A program made the translations under genes and the position numbers. The notes under the pieces were generated by a model. It had not been told where the DNA came from and ran no database searches. It saw only the letters and a program-made list of their open reading frames with translations. Of a stretch of 64,000 nt of DNA, positions 1 to 15,087 are shown one piece after another. Each line of letters begins with the position of its first letter. The first letter of the stretch is position 1. Source of the stretch: C-114 sp963719285 (GTDB taxonomy: Bacteria > Chloroflexota > Limnocylindria > Limnocylindrales > CSP1-4); assembly GCA_963719285.1 (NCBI GenBank), contig CAVRBO010000001.1, positions 1,054,001 through 1,118,000 on the forward strand, given 5' to 3'.

Positions 1-445
1 GCCCCAGTCGCGATGCGCGGAGACGGACCTGGGCCGCCGACTCCTCCCCGGTCGCGTAGAGGACCCAGCCGGCCGGAGCGGTCCCGCGGGCGACGCCGGC
101 CGCGGCCTGGAGGAGGAGCGTGGACTTGCCGATCCCGGGCTCGCCCCCGACCAGGACGAGCGAGCCCGGGACGAGCCCGCCGCCCAGTACCCGGTCGAGC
201 TCTCCGATGCCGATCGGCAGGCGCGGGACGTCGGCGGTCCCGATCTCGTTCAGTGCCGTCACCGGCGCAGTACCGGGTCGGGCCAGGGCCGACGCCCGAG
301 CGGCCGACCGGCCGGCCGCCGCCGGCATCCGGACGAGCGTCTCGACGAGGCTGTTCCAGCCGCCGCAGGAGCGGCACTGCCCCTCCCAGCGCAGGAAGGA
401 CTCGCCGCAGGACTGGCAGACGTAGCGACTCTGGGCCTTGGCCAT
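1..445 (-). CDS. radA: DNA repair protein RadA, N-terminal part (cut by window edge)
   Basis: RadA (Sms) is a RecA-like ATPase that helps process recombination intermediates, often by driving branch migration. The protein starts MAKAQSRYVCQSCG and shows the N-terminal four-cysteine zinc finger (CQSC, then CRSC). A Walker A motif follows, GGEPGIGKST, and then the RadA-type stretch ATGEESAAQV. About 148 residues are present and the rest lies left of position 1. The ATG at 443-445 is chosen because it directly precedes the zinc finger. The gene follows clpC after 22 bp in the same direction. A clpC-radA pair is common in Gram-positive bacteria, so co-transcription is likely. Confidence 0.93.
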   Translation of the reverse strand, partial: MAKAQSRYVCQSCGESFLRWEGQCRSCGGWNSLVETLVRMPAAAGRSAARASALARPGTAPVTALNEIGTADVPRLPIGIGELDRVLGGGLVPGSLVLVGGEPGIGKSTLLLQAAAGVARGTAPAGWVLYATGEESAAQVRLRASRLG

Positions 446-467
446 GCGTGCCGCCCGCCGGCCGGGG

Positions 468-2942
<2,475 letters not shown>

Positions 2943-2993
2943 GAGGTATGTGCCTGCCCGGTTCGGTCGTCAACGAATGACGACGCCGAAGGC

Positions 2994-3021
2994 ATGCTAG
3001 CACTCCGGCCCCTCTCCGCAA
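2994..3021 (-). promoter_or_regulatory. Possible clpC promoter
   Basis: Read on the minus strand, TTGCGG (3016-3021) and TAGCAT (2994-2999) are separated by 16 bp. That would start transcription about 45 nt before the clpC GTG. A CIRCE-like half site, GAGTGCTA, overlaps the -10, but the matching left arm is missing. The match is moderate only. Confidence 0.4.
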
Positions 3022-3190
3022 CTGAACCGGATGGGTCACCCCACGCACGGACCGTTGGGGTATGGTGCGGTCCGGGGTGGTCGGGCAGCCGTTCGGACGC
3101 CCTCGAGCGCGGTTCCGGTGCGTCCGGCCGATATGGCCCGCTCCCACGTCGGCGGCGCATGGCTTCGCCCTCGTCCCGGCGCGTTCGTGC

Positions 3191-3316
3191 CGGATATCAC
3201 CCGCAGTGGTGTCACGTGACCATCCGTCGGATCGTGGTCCGGGATATCACCACTGGTGATGCAAGGTGCCGGAAAGCCGGCATCTCGCACCGGATATCCG
3301 CCACGTGGATATCCGG
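3191..3316. repeat. Cluster of GATATC palindromes at 50-bp spacing upstream of clpC
   Basis: The 486-bp gap between rpsA and clpC (2943-3428) has no convincing gene but holds an ordered cluster of palindromes. GATATC occurs at 3193, 3243, 3293 and 3308; the first three are exactly 50 bp apart. Around them lie ATCACC-act-GGTGAT (3246-3260) and CGGATATCC-N7-GGATATCCG (3291-3315), both perfect inverted repeats. A less perfect ATATCACC...GGTGT is at 3194-3216. A short hairpin, TGCCGG-aaag-CCGGCA, sits between them. Several binding sites for one DNA-binding protein, or an intergenic repeat element, would both fit. The cluster lies about 200-300 bp upstream of the likely clpC promoter. Confidence 0.6.
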
Positions 3317-3406
3317 CTCGATGGCTGAGCGTGGGCCCGTGGGACGGACGTGGAGTCGATCACCGGCCGTGATCTCTGGCTCGAGACGTGTCGGATCGTT
3401 GTACAG

Positions 3407-3422
3407 GCCCGGTCGTCCGGGC
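3407..3422 (-). terminator. Weak hairpin just after rpsA
   Basis: GCCCGG-tcgt-CCGGGC forms a 6-bp GC-only hairpin 7-22 nt beyond the rpsA stop. There is no U-run after it on the minus strand, so it may be a Rho-independent terminator only in a loose sense. Confidence 0.25.
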
Positions 3423-3428
3423 GGGTCG

Positions 3429-5801
3429 TCAGCCGGCCGCGTCCGGATCGGCCGCGGCGTCGGCGGCCGGGGCAGGCTCGGCGGCCTCGACCTTCGCTTC
3501 GGCCTTGGCATCCGCCTTTGCGGGTTCGGCCTTCGCCTCGGCCTTGGCGTCCGCCTTCGGCGTCTCGTCCGCCTTCTCGGGCTCGGCCTTGGCGTCCGCC
3601 TTCGGGCTCTCGGCCTTCGGGGTGTCCGCCTTGGCCTCTGCCTTGGCGTCGGCCTTCGGAGCGTCCGCCTTGGTCGCAGTCTTGGCTTCTGCCGCGGGGG
3701 CTTCCGCCTCGGCGTCCTCGGCGTCCTCGGCCTTCTCGGCCGCTTTGGGCGCTTCGGCCTTGGAGGCTTCCGGTTCGGATCCTGGTGCGTCGGACGCGGG
3801 GGCGCCCGCTTCGTCGGCCTCGACGACGGCTGCCTTGGCCTTGGGAGCCTCGGCCTTGTCGGCCTTGTCGGCCTTCGGCGCTGACGCCTCGGCCTCGCCG
3901 CCATCGCTCGACCCGGCCGCCTTCTCGGACGCGGCGACCTGCTCGCGCACCTGGGCGAAGGCCGCGGCGAGCGTGTTGTCGATCCCGCCCTCGGGTTCCT
4001 GGACCGCGTCGGAGAGCGAATACCCGCGCTCCGGACGCGGCCGGCTCCGCTCGGCACGCTCGGGGCGCGGCGCGGCCGCCACCACGGGCTCCGGTCGAGC
4101 CGGCGGCTCCTCGGCCTGCTTGAGGCTCAGGCCAAGGCGGTGTCGCTCGGAGTCGAGCGAGATGATCTTGAGCTTGAGCGTCTGGCCCTCGTGGACCACG
4201 TCCCCCGGATGGGCGACCCGCTGGTGCGACAGCTCGCTGATATGGATGAGCCCTTCCAGGCCGTCGCGGACGCGGACGAAGGCGCCGAAGTTGACGAGCT
4301 TCGTGACGGTCCCCTCGATGAGGTCGCCGACGTTGTAGTCCGCCACCGTGGAGTGCCACGGATCCGGCTGGAGCCGGCGGATCGACAGGCTGATCCGGCC
4401 TCGCTCGTGGTTGATGTCGATGACCTCGGCCTCGACCTCCTCGCCGACCTTGTAGCCGGCTTCGGGGTTGTTGACCTTGTTCCAGCTCAGCTCGCTCTTG
4501 TGGACCAGGCCGTCGATGCCGCCCAGGTCGATGAACACGCCGAACGGCGCGATCGAGCGGACGGTGCCGGTGACCTTCTGGCCGACCTGGAGGCTGCTGA
4601 ACAGCTCGTCGCGCTTTTCGCGGCGCTCCTCGTACAGGGCGACCTTCTCCGACAGGATGAGCCGGTTGGCCTTGCGGTTGACTTCGAGGATCTTGAGCCG
4701 GAGCTTGCGGCCGACGAACGGCTGGAGCTTCTCGGCGATCTCCTGGGCCGCGTCGCGCGGCTGGTCGTTCTGGGGCCGTCGCGGGAAGTCGACGATCTGG
4801 CTGATCGGCACGAAGCCGCGGATCCCGCAATCGACGATGAGGCCGCCCTTGTTGTGGTCGATGACCGGCGCCTCGATGATGACGCCCGCCTCGAATTGCT
4901 CCTGCATCGCGCGCCACTTGCGCTCGAGGCCGGCGCGGCGCAGGGACAGGACGACATGGCCCTCCTGCGACTCGGGCTGGAGGACGTACACGAGGACGAC
5001 ATCGCCGACGTTGAGGGCGGGCGACGACTCGGCGTTGCGGCCGTAGAGCTCGCGGTTCGAAACGACGCCTTCGCTCTTGGCGCCGATGTCGACGAGGATC
5101 TCGTCCTTGTCGATGCGGACGACATGGCCTTCGACCACGTCGCCGTGGCGGAAGCTCTTGATGTCCGTATCCTGCTCCGCGAGCAGTTCCTCCATGGTGG
5201 AGGGCTCGGGACCAGTCCGGACCGGTGGAGCCTCTGGTTCGGCGGCGGCGGGGGCGTCCTCGGTGTCCTCGACCGAGAGGTCAGTTGCGGTCGCCTCGAC
5301 AGCGGTGGGCTCCGCGACCGGAGCGACCGCGGGATCGGCCGGGGCGGCGTCGGCGGCCGGGACGGCGGCGGATGACGCGGGCGGCGCGGCGGCGGCCACG
5401 GCGGCCACGGCGGGAGCGGCGGGTGCGGCGGCCGGAGTGTCGGCGGCGGCGGCAGGAGCGGCAGCGGCGGCCGGAGTCTCGGCAGCGGCGGCAGGAGCCG
5501 CTGGAGCGGCAGGACTCTCGTCGGCTGCGGCCGGAGTGGGAGCAGCAGGAGTCTCGGCAGCGGGAGCGATGGCGGCCGGGGCCACGCCGGCGGGCGCCGT
5601 GACGGCCGGACTGGCCGGTTCGGGCGCTGGGCTGGCACCCGCGGCCGGGGCGGGCGGCGCGCTCACGGTGTCGATCGTCTTGTTCGCGGCGGGCTCGTCG
5701 GCGACGGTCAGTGTCGCGACGGCTTGTTCGGACGCCTGGTCGGCGGCGGGGGCGGTCGCCCCCGGCTCCGGCGTGGTCCCGCCCGGGTGATTGTCGGTCA
5801 A
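3429..5801 (-). CDS. rpsA: 30S ribosomal protein S1 with long Ala/Pro and Lys/Ala tails
   Basis: S1 helps the ribosome bind mRNA through repeated OB-fold S1 domains. Residues 1-200 are almost only Ala, Pro, Thr, Glu and Asp. S1 repeats then run from about 218 to 570, at least four of them (DVVEGHVVRIDKDEILVDIGAK, GVFIDLGGIDGLVHKSELSW and related blocks). Residues 590-790 form a KADAKAEAKA-like tail. The core resembles four-repeat bacterial S1 proteins; both extensions are unusual. The start is TTG at 5799-5801, with AGGAG about 10 nt upstream. An internal Met203 (MEELLAEQDTDIKSF) matches the usual S1 N-terminus, so a shorter product is possible. A strong hairpin lies in its leader. Confidence 0.92.
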   Translation of the reverse strand: MTDNHPGGTTPEPGATAPAADQASEQAVATLTVADEPAANKTIDTVSAPPAPAAGASPAPEPASPAVTAPAGVAPAAIAPAAETPAAPTPAAADESPAAPAAPAAAAETPAAAAAPAAAADTPAAAPAAPAVAAVAAAAPPASSAAVPAADAAPADPAVAPVAEPTAVEATATDLSVEDTEDAPAAAEPEAPPVRTGPEPSTMEELLAEQDTDIKSFRHGDVVEGHVVRIDKDEILVDIGAKSEGVVSNRELYGRNAESSPALNVGDVVLVYVLQPESQEGHVVLSLRRAGLERKWRAMQEQFEAGVIIEAPVIDHNKGGLIVDCGIRGFVPISQIVDFPRRPQNDQPRDAAQEIAEKLQPFVGRKLRLKILEVNRKANRLILSEKVALYEERREKRDELFSSLQVGQKVTGTVRSIAPFGVFIDLGGIDGLVHKSELSWNKVNNPEAGYKVGEEVEAEVIDINHERGRISLSIRRLQPDPWHSTVADYNVGDLIEGTVTKLVNFGAFVRVRDGLEGLIHISELSHQRVAHPGDVVHEGQTLKLKIISLDSERHRLGLSLKQAEEPPARPEPVVAAAPRPERAERSRPRPERGYSLSDAVQEPEGGIDNTLAAAFAQVREQVAASEKAAGSSDGGEAEASAPKADKADKAEAPKAKAAVVEADEAGAPASDAPGSEPEASKAEAPKAAEKAEDAEDAEAEAPAAEAKTATKADAPKADAKAEAKADTPKAESPKADAKAEPEKADETPKADAKAEAKAEPAKADAKAEAKVEAAEPAPAADAAADPDAAG

Positions 5802-5843
5802 AGGATGGTTACTCCTGCTCGTGTGGTCGACCCGAACATGCGA

Positions 5844-5868
5844 ACGGCTCGGGCGCTGCCCGAGCCGT
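5844..5868 (-). promoter_or_regulatory. Perfect 11-bp hairpin in the rpsA leader
   Basis: ACGGCTCGGGC-gct-GCCCGAGCCGT is a perfect 11-bp stem with a 3-nt loop, 43-67 nt upstream of the rpsA start. No U-run follows on either strand, so it is unlikely to be a simple terminator. S1 synthesis is autoregulated through leader RNA structure in E. coli; a similar role here is inference. Confidence 0.5.
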
Positions 5869-5991
5869 CAGGTCGATCATCAGGTCCGAGCTTCTTGGGC
5901 CGCGGTCCGATCCTCCATGATCAGTCTCGGGAAGGCGTCTTCATCTGTCCGCCGCTAGGGCCGGGAGAGTCTAGCACGCGTGCCCAGTGGC

Positions 5992-5997
5992 TACAAT
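5992..5997 (+). promoter_or_regulatory. -10 box of mutM
   Basis: TACAAT (5/6 to consensus) ends 9 nt before the mutM ATG. No Shine-Dalgarno sequence lies between them. The transcript would start at or next to the ATG, giving a leaderless mRNA. No good -35 is visible. Confidence 0.55.
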
Positions 5998-6006
5998 CAA
6001 TAGCGG

Positions 6007-6903
6007 ATGCCCGAACTGCCCGACCTGACGATCGTCGCGGAGGCGTTTCACGCGGCGTTGGCGGGCCGGTCCGTGACCCGCGCCGACGCGCCCGCGCCAC
6101 TCGCCGTCCGGGGCACGCCGGCCGAGCTGGCGGCCCTCGTCGGCCAGCGAGTCGAACGGGTCGGGCGGCGCGGCAAGTTCCTGATCGTCGACCTCGGACG
6201 CGACGCGATCGTGGTCAATCCGATGCTCACCGGGCGGTTCCAGCTGGCCGCGCCGGGAGTGAAGCACCCCTCGAAGACCGCGGTCGTACTGGGGTTCGGT
6301 GATCGCGGCGACCCTCGAGCCGGCGGTGCCCCCGGCGCACCGGGCGACGCGGCGCCATGGACCGCCGGTTCCCCGTGGATGCCGGCGGACGACGCGCCGG
6401 TCGAGGTCCGCTACCGGGACCCGACCCAGATGGGCAAGGTCTACCTCCGGCCGGCGGGCGTGGAGCGGCCGATCCCCGGCCTCGGCGACGACCAGGGTCC
6501 CGATGCGGACGACCCCGCCCTCACCCTCGAGGCGTGGCGGGCGCGCATCAAGCGGCACCCTGGCGAACTCAAGAACCTGCTCCGCAACCAGGCCTTCGTC
6601 GCGGGGATCGGCAATGCGTACAGCGACGAGATCCTCCATGCGGCCCGGCTGCTGCCGTTCCGGACCCGGGCCAGCCTGGCCGGCGACGAGGTGGACGAGC
6701 TGTACGCCGCGATGCGGACCACCCTCGCGCGCGCGTTCGATGTATTGCGTGAACGCGTCCCGCCCACGTTCGAGAAGCAGGTCCGCGACTTCCTGGCGGT
6801 CCACGACAAGGGCGGTCAGCCGTGTCCGCGCTGTGGCACGACCATCACCGAGATCCGGCCGGGCGGGATGATCACGTCGTACTGCCGGGGCTGCCAGCGC
6901 TGA
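6007..6903 (+). CDS. mutM: Formamidopyrimidine-DNA glycosylase family protein (Fpg/MutM)
   Basis: Bifunctional DNA glycosylase/AP lyase that removes oxidised bases such as 8-oxoguanine. The catalytic N-terminal Pro2-Glu3 is present in MPELPDLT. The beta-hairpin lysine is in RRGKFLIVDL. The helix-two-turn-helix is at about 180-225 (ELKNLLRNQAFVAGIGNAYSDEIL). A C-terminal zinc finger has C273, C276, C293 and C296. At 298 residues it is slightly long because of a Gly/Ala/Pro-rich insert at about 98-133, which does not disturb conserved parts. ELPDLT rather than ELPEVE marks it as a divergent clade, so substrate range is uncertain. The mRNA looks leaderless. Confidence 0.92.
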   Translation: MPELPDLTIVAEAFHAALAGRSVTRADAPAPLAVRGTPAELAALVGQRVERVGRRGKFLIVDLGRDAIVVNPMLTGRFQLAAPGVKHPSKTAVVLGFGDRGDPRAGGAPGAPGDAAPWTAGSPWMPADDAPVEVRYRDPTQMGKVYLRPAGVERPIPGLGDDQGPDADDPALTLEAWRARIKRHPGELKNLLRNQAFVAGIGNAYSDEILHAARLLPFRTRASLAGDEVDELYAAMRTTLARAFDVLRERVPPTFEKQVRDFLAVHDKGGQPCPRCGTTITEIRPGGMITSYCRGCQR

Positions 6904-6954
6904 GCCGAACGGGTCGCGACGGGTCGACCCCGCGCCGGTTCCCCGGGGTGGACC

Positions 6955-7866
6955 TCAGGGGATCTTGAGGATCTGGCCGGGGTGGATCGTGTTCGAGGTG
7001 AGGCCGTTGAGGTCCTTGATCGCCTTCACCGTCGTCCCGTACTTGGCGGCGATCCCCGACAGCGTGTCCCCCGACTTCACGGTATAGGTCTGACCGCCGG
7101 GAGCGACCGAAGCGCTCGGCGACGGCTTGGCGCTCGGCTTCGGGGTCTTCGAGGGCCTGGGCGACGGGCTGGGAGTCGGCGAGGCGGACGGCGAGGCGGA
7201 CGGCGAGGGACTCGCGGTGGGCTGCGCCGATACCGACGGACTCGCACTGGCGACGACCGCGACCGACGGGGATGGCGATGGCGCCGTCGCGGGCGAGGCG
7301 CCGAGGCGGGCGAAGAAGACGGCCAGGAATGCGATCGCGAGCAACCCCACGAGCACGATCTGGCCGACGCCGCGCTGCATGGTGGCCGGGATCGGCAGTG
7401 CCGGCCGGATCCGCTCGAGGAGCACCGGCGTGGTCGCCGGGATCGCCCGCCGACGTCTCGTGTCATCGTCACCGCCCGCGAGACCGCCCGCGATCGAGCC
7501 GCCGGTACTGCCGCGAAGCTCCTGGGCCGCGACATATGTCGCGCAGGTCGCATGATCCGCGGTGAGGCAGAGCCGTCGTTGCTTGGCGGGCGCGATGCGG
7601 ACCGCGGGGACCACCGCCGTGCAGCGGTGGTCGCCGACGGGGAATGCCGCCCTCCATGCGCCGGACTCCGTCGCCAGGAACGGGCACATGACCGCCGCCG
7701 TGGCACGGCCGGAGAGGGGCACCGGCGGGCGCGTCCCCGTCGGACGGGTCGGATCGGCGGCCGGGTGGCCCGGGTCGATCGTCCACGCGCTCGGATCGGC
7801 CGTGCTCGTCGGCGTTCCGGGCGCCGATCCGGACGGGCCGCCGGCGGAGTCGTTCTCGCTCGTCAT
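6955..7866 (-). CDS. Membrane-anchored LysM protein with four-cysteine motif
   Basis: 303 residues. The N-terminal cytoplasmic part contains a spaced four-cysteine block: CPFL (C61), HRC (C82), RRLC (C100) and HATC (C108). A membrane segment follows at about 168-190, then a Pro/Ser/Ala-rich extracellular linker, and a C-terminal LysM domain at about 259-303 (YTVKSGDTLSGIAAKYGTT...HPGQILKIP) that should bind peptidoglycan. The ATG at 7864-7866 is chosen because longer frames would run into the 5S rRNA gene. It lies downstream of the rRNA operon in the same direction. The Cys block could bind a metal or Fe-S cluster; this is inferred from spacing only. Confidence 0.85.
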   Translation of the reverse strand: MTSENDSAGGPSGSAPGTPTSTADPSAWTIDPGHPAADPTRPTGTRPPVPLSGRATAAVMCPFLATESGAWRAAFPVGDHRCTAVVPAVRIAPAKQRRLCLTADHATCATYVAAQELRGSTGGSIAGGLAGGDDDTRRRRAIPATTPVLLERIRPALPIPATMQRGVGQIVLVGLLAIAFLAVFFARLGASPATAPSPSPSVAVVASASPSVSAQPTASPSPSASPSASPTPSPSPRPSKTPKPSAKPSPSASVAPGGQTYTVKSGDTLSGIAAKYGTTVKAIKDLNGLTSNTIHPGQILKIP

Positions 7867-7966
7867 CGGTCGAAGTCTACCCGCCCGCCCGCCGGCGCCC
7901 CGATGGTTCGTGATCAGGCTCGGAGCGGTCGGCCGGACCCACGGATCCACCCCGGAAACGACAAAA

Positions 7967-8084
<118 letters not shown>

Positions 8085-8237
8085 TTCTGTGCGTCGGAAC
8101 GTCTCGGCACGGAACGAGCGGCGTGTTTGAACACGCGTCGCCGTTCCACAAAGAACTTCGATATTCGAGTTATCGCGCCACACGTGGCGCGTGGATCATC
8201 GCGATCCAGCTGCTGACACCTGGTCAGTAGCTGAAGA

Positions 8238-11308
<3,071 letters not shown>

Positions 11309-11310
11309 CC

Positions 11311-11340
11311 CTTCAGCCTCTGACCAGGTCGGCCAGCAGC
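11311..11340 (-). other. 23S rRNA processing stem, 5' half (3' half at 8201-8236)
   Basis: The flank just upstream of 23S (ACCTGGTCAGAGGCTGAAG on the minus strand) is complementary to the flank just downstream (CTTCAGCTACTGACCAGGT, within 8201-8236). The pairing extends into GCTGCTG/CAGCAGC. This is the expected long helix that brings the two ends of pre-23S together for RNase III-type cleavage. Confidence 0.8.
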
Positions 11341-11429
11341 GTGTGGGGTTCTCTTGGATCGGGATGATCCTTAACTCGGCGAAATCGAAGTTCTTCGATT
11401 GCCGAAACATATTCCGATTGGTAAGGTGC

Positions 11430-11447
11430 GGCCGGTTCGAACCGGCC
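11430..11447. repeat. 18-bp perfect palindrome in the 23S-tRNA spacer
   Basis: GGCCGGTTCGAACCGGCC reads the same on both strands. It lies in the 400-nt spacer between tRNA-Ala and 23S (11309-11707). Otherwise that spacer holds only the processing-stem half and no gene. The palindrome could form a hairpin in the precursor RNA. Confidence 0.6.
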
Positions 11448-11707
11448 CCCACGTTCGAGTCGCTGCGACTCGTCCGTTCCAGCGATCCGCTGGTCGGTGG
11501 CCTCCCGGGGGAGGACACGGATCAGGTGATCGATGCGGGCCAGACACACGATGACGGCTCGAGGACCAGCCTCCGAGCCGTCACGATCGACAGCATCCCT
11601 GGGACCCGAGGGTCATCTCGGGGTTGGACCCGAGCTCTTCAATTCGGCTGAGGTGCTGCCTTGCTCAGGTTCCGGACCTCCGCTGTGGACGACTCGGCCG
11701 GTGAGGG

Positions 11708-11783
11708 TGGTGGAGACGAGGAGACTCGAACTCCTGACCCTCTCCTTGCAAAGGAGATGCTCTACCAGCTGAGCTACGTCCCC
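11708..11783 (-). tRNA. tRNA-Ala(TGC)
   Basis: Cloverleaf with acceptor stem GGGGACG/CGTCTCC, anticodon loop TTTGCAA, TTCGAGT T-loop and an encoded CCA. It lies in the 16S-23S spacer, the usual place for tRNA-Ala. Confidence 0.97.
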
Positions 11784-11807
11784 GTGCGTTCGAAGGTGGA
11801 CGAAGGA

Positions 11808-11884
11808 TGGTGGGCGTTTCTGGACTCGAACCAGAGACCTCTGCCTTATCAGGGCAGTGCTCTAACCAGCTGAGCTAAACGCCC
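11808..11884 (-). tRNA. tRNA-Ile(GAT)
   Basis: Cloverleaf starting GGGCGTTTAGCTCAG, anticodon loop CTGATAA (GAT), encoded CCA. It is paired with tRNA-Ala between 16S and 23S, the standard bacterial arrangement. The 239-nt spacer from here to 16S (11885-12123) holds nothing else recognisable. Confidence 0.97.
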
Positions 11885-12121
11885 GCCGGGGCGGTGCCGG
11901 CCAGAGGGCCGGCGGCTGCACCGTAACACTTGAAGAGTGGCAGGAACTCCGTCCGGACGTAGGAACGGTTCGGTGATTCGCCAAGGTCGCCTCCGGTCCC
12001 GCCAGGTCCCGAAAGACCCGTCGTCGCGCCCCACCCTGGCTGGGAACGCGTATCGACCGTGCGATCAACCTGGAAGTCCTTAGCGTCGCGGTCCCACCGA
12101 GGACCCCGACTGACGACTCCC

Positions 12122-13624
<1,503 letters not shown>

Positions 13625-13758
13625 TTTGCACGACCTTGCGGTCGTGACAGTTCTCGAAGGGTCTGTCCGCTCGCACATCCTTCCGGATTTCCTGCCACTC
13701 TTCAGTTGTTAAGGTGCAGCGCCCCGGAGGGCGTGACCGCCACCGGCGCAGAGCCCTG

Positions 13759-13787
13759 ATGATGGGGCTTTGAGCCATGAGTGTCAA
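13759..13787 (-). promoter_or_regulatory. rRNA operon promoter P2
   Basis: On the minus strand, TTGACA (13782-13787), a 17-bp spacer and CATCAT (13759-13764). The -35 is perfect and the -10 matches 4/6. It lies about 135 nt before 16S. The rest of the 13625-13960 gap holds a hairpin, CACGACC-gcaa-GGTCGTG, next to 16S, and no gene. Confidence 0.7.
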
Positions 13788-13857
13788 ACCGACCGGAGCC
13801 CCGGCGATCGGCCTTTCCGAACCGGGACGACGCCCCGACGCGGGGCAACGAGGGCGG

Positions 13858-13887
13858 ATGATAGCGGGGCTCGTGACGGGGCGTCAA
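13858..13887 (-). promoter_or_regulatory. rRNA operon promoter P1
   Basis: On the minus strand, TTGACG (13882-13887), an 18-bp spacer and TATCAT (13858-13863, 5/6). It lies about 100 bp upstream of P2. Tandem promoters are usual for rRNA operons. Confidence 0.65.
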
Positions 13888-13960
13888 ACGGGCCGGTCGT
13901 CCGGTCCCGGCGAGCCCGAAGGTCCGGACCGCGGACGCCCGCGAACGCCCGTCCGCAGCC

Positions 13961-14146
13961 TCAGATGGGGCTCGTCTCGACCAGCAGGACGAACGCCGCG
14001 CCGGCGAGCCAGGCGAGGACCGCCAGTTCGGGCGTCCCGGCCACCGCGAACACGCCGGTCAGGACGACATAGAGGATCGCCCCGAGGACGGTGGCCGCGA
14101 GGACACGCGACAGTCGAAGCAGGATCTCGACGATGAGCTCGCGCAT
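13961..14146 (-). CDS. Small hydrophobic membrane protein downstream of recR
   Basis: 61 residues starting MRELIVEILLRLSRVLAATV. Two membrane segments lie at about 15-37 and 40-57. No known family is recognised. It starts 4 bp after the recR stop on the same strand, so it is probably translated from the dnaX-ybaB-recR transcript. Strong hydrophobic periodicity and tight spacing support it as a real gene. Its function is unknown. Confidence 0.65.
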   Translation of the reverse strand: MRELIVEILLRLSRVLAATVLGAILYVVLTGVFAVAGTPELAVLAWLAGAAFVLLVETSPI

Positions 14147-14150
14147 CGGC

Positions 14151-14768
14151 TCAGACGGCCCGCCGTCCCTGGAGCGCCCGTATGAGGGTCACGTCGTCGG
14201 CGTACTCGAGGTCCCCGCCCACCGGGATGCCGCGGGCGATCCGGGTGATCGAACCGACGACCCCCTCGAGCCGCTCGGCCAGGTACATCGCCGTCGCCTC
14301 GCCCTCGAGGGTCGGGTTCGTGGCGAGGATGATCTCGTCGAAGGCATGCCCCTCGGCGCGCGCGGCATCGGCGCGGCCGAGGAGCTCGCGGATGCGCAAC
14401 CGGTCGGGACCGATCCCGTCGATCGGCGAGATCGCCCCGTGGAGGACGTGGTACAGGCACTTGAGCTCACCGGTCCGCTCGAGGGCGAGGACGTCGAGCG
14501 GCTCCTCGACCACGCACAGGCGGGTCTGGTCGCGCCGGGCGTCCGTGCAGATGCCGCACACCGGCGTGTCGCTGATGTTGAAGCAGGTCGAGCAGAAGAC
14601 GACCTTGTCGCGGACCGACACGATCGCCTCGGCCAGGGCCCGCGCCTCCGCATCGGGCGCGCGAAGCATGTGATAGGTGAGCCGCTGGGCGGTCTTCGGT
14701 CCGATGCCGGGCAGGCGGGCGAGGGCTTCGATGAGCCGGGCCACCGGCTCGATCAGCGGGGCGGGCAC
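14151..14768 (-). CDS. recR: Recombination protein RecR
   Basis: Works with RecF/RecO to load RecA at gaps. 205 residues, normal length. A helix-hairpin-helix is at about 14-35 (LARLPGIGPKTAQRLTYHML). A four-cysteine zinc finger has C59, C62, C71 and C74. A Toprim domain follows (VVEEPLDVLALE). A Walker-like C-terminal patch ends the protein. It is the third gene of dnaX-ybaB-recR, a widely conserved arrangement. Spacing to ybaB is 13 bp. Confidence 0.97.
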   Translation of the reverse strand: MPAPLIEPVARLIEALARLPGIGPKTAQRLTYHMLRAPDAEARALAEAIVSVRDKVVFCSTCFNISDTPVCGICTDARRDQTRLCVVEEPLDVLALERTGELKCLYHVLHGAISPIDGIGPDRLRIRELLGRADAARAEGHAFDEIILATNPTLEGEATAMYLAERLEGVVGSITRIARGIPVGGDLEYADDVTLIRALQGRRAV

Positions 14769-14781
14769 GAACGCTCCGCGG

Positions 14782-15087
14782 TCACATCCCCGGCAGGCGA
14801 AGCCCGCCGGTCACGGCTGCCATCTTCTCCTCGGCGACCTCGCGCGACGCGCGCAGCGCGTCGTTGACCGCCGCGACGACGAGGTCCTGGAGCATCTCGA
14901 CATCGGCGGGATCCACGGCCGACGGGTCGATCGTGACGCTCACCAACTCCTGCTTGCCGGTCGCCTGGGCCGTCACGACCCCGCCTCCGGCGGACCCGTC
15001 GACGATCGTCGTCGCGAGCTCCTCCTGGACGCGGGCCAGCCCCTGCTGCATCTGCTGCGCCATGCGCTGCAGGTTCGCCATCCCCAT
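14782..15087 (-). CDS. ybaB: YbaB/EbfC nucleoid-associated protein
   Basis: 101 residues. The family forms dimeric DNA-binding proteins of still-debated role. Visible hallmarks are the Met/Gln-rich N-terminal helix (LQRMAQQMQQGLARVQEEL), the VTAQATGKQELVSVTIDP beta region, and the C-terminal helix with VVAAVNDALRAS. Its place between dnaX and recR is diagnostic of this family. Confidence 0.95.
   Translation of the reverse strand: MGMANLQRMAQQMQQGLARVQEELATTIVDGSAGGGVVTAQATGKQELVSVTIDPSAVDPADVEMLQDLVVAAVNDALRASREVAEEKMAAVTGGLRLPGM

Noticed and set aside
2994..3004. CIRCE (HrcA) element before clpC
   Set aside because: Only one half site (GAGTGCTA) is present; the other arm at the required 9-nt spacing does not match.
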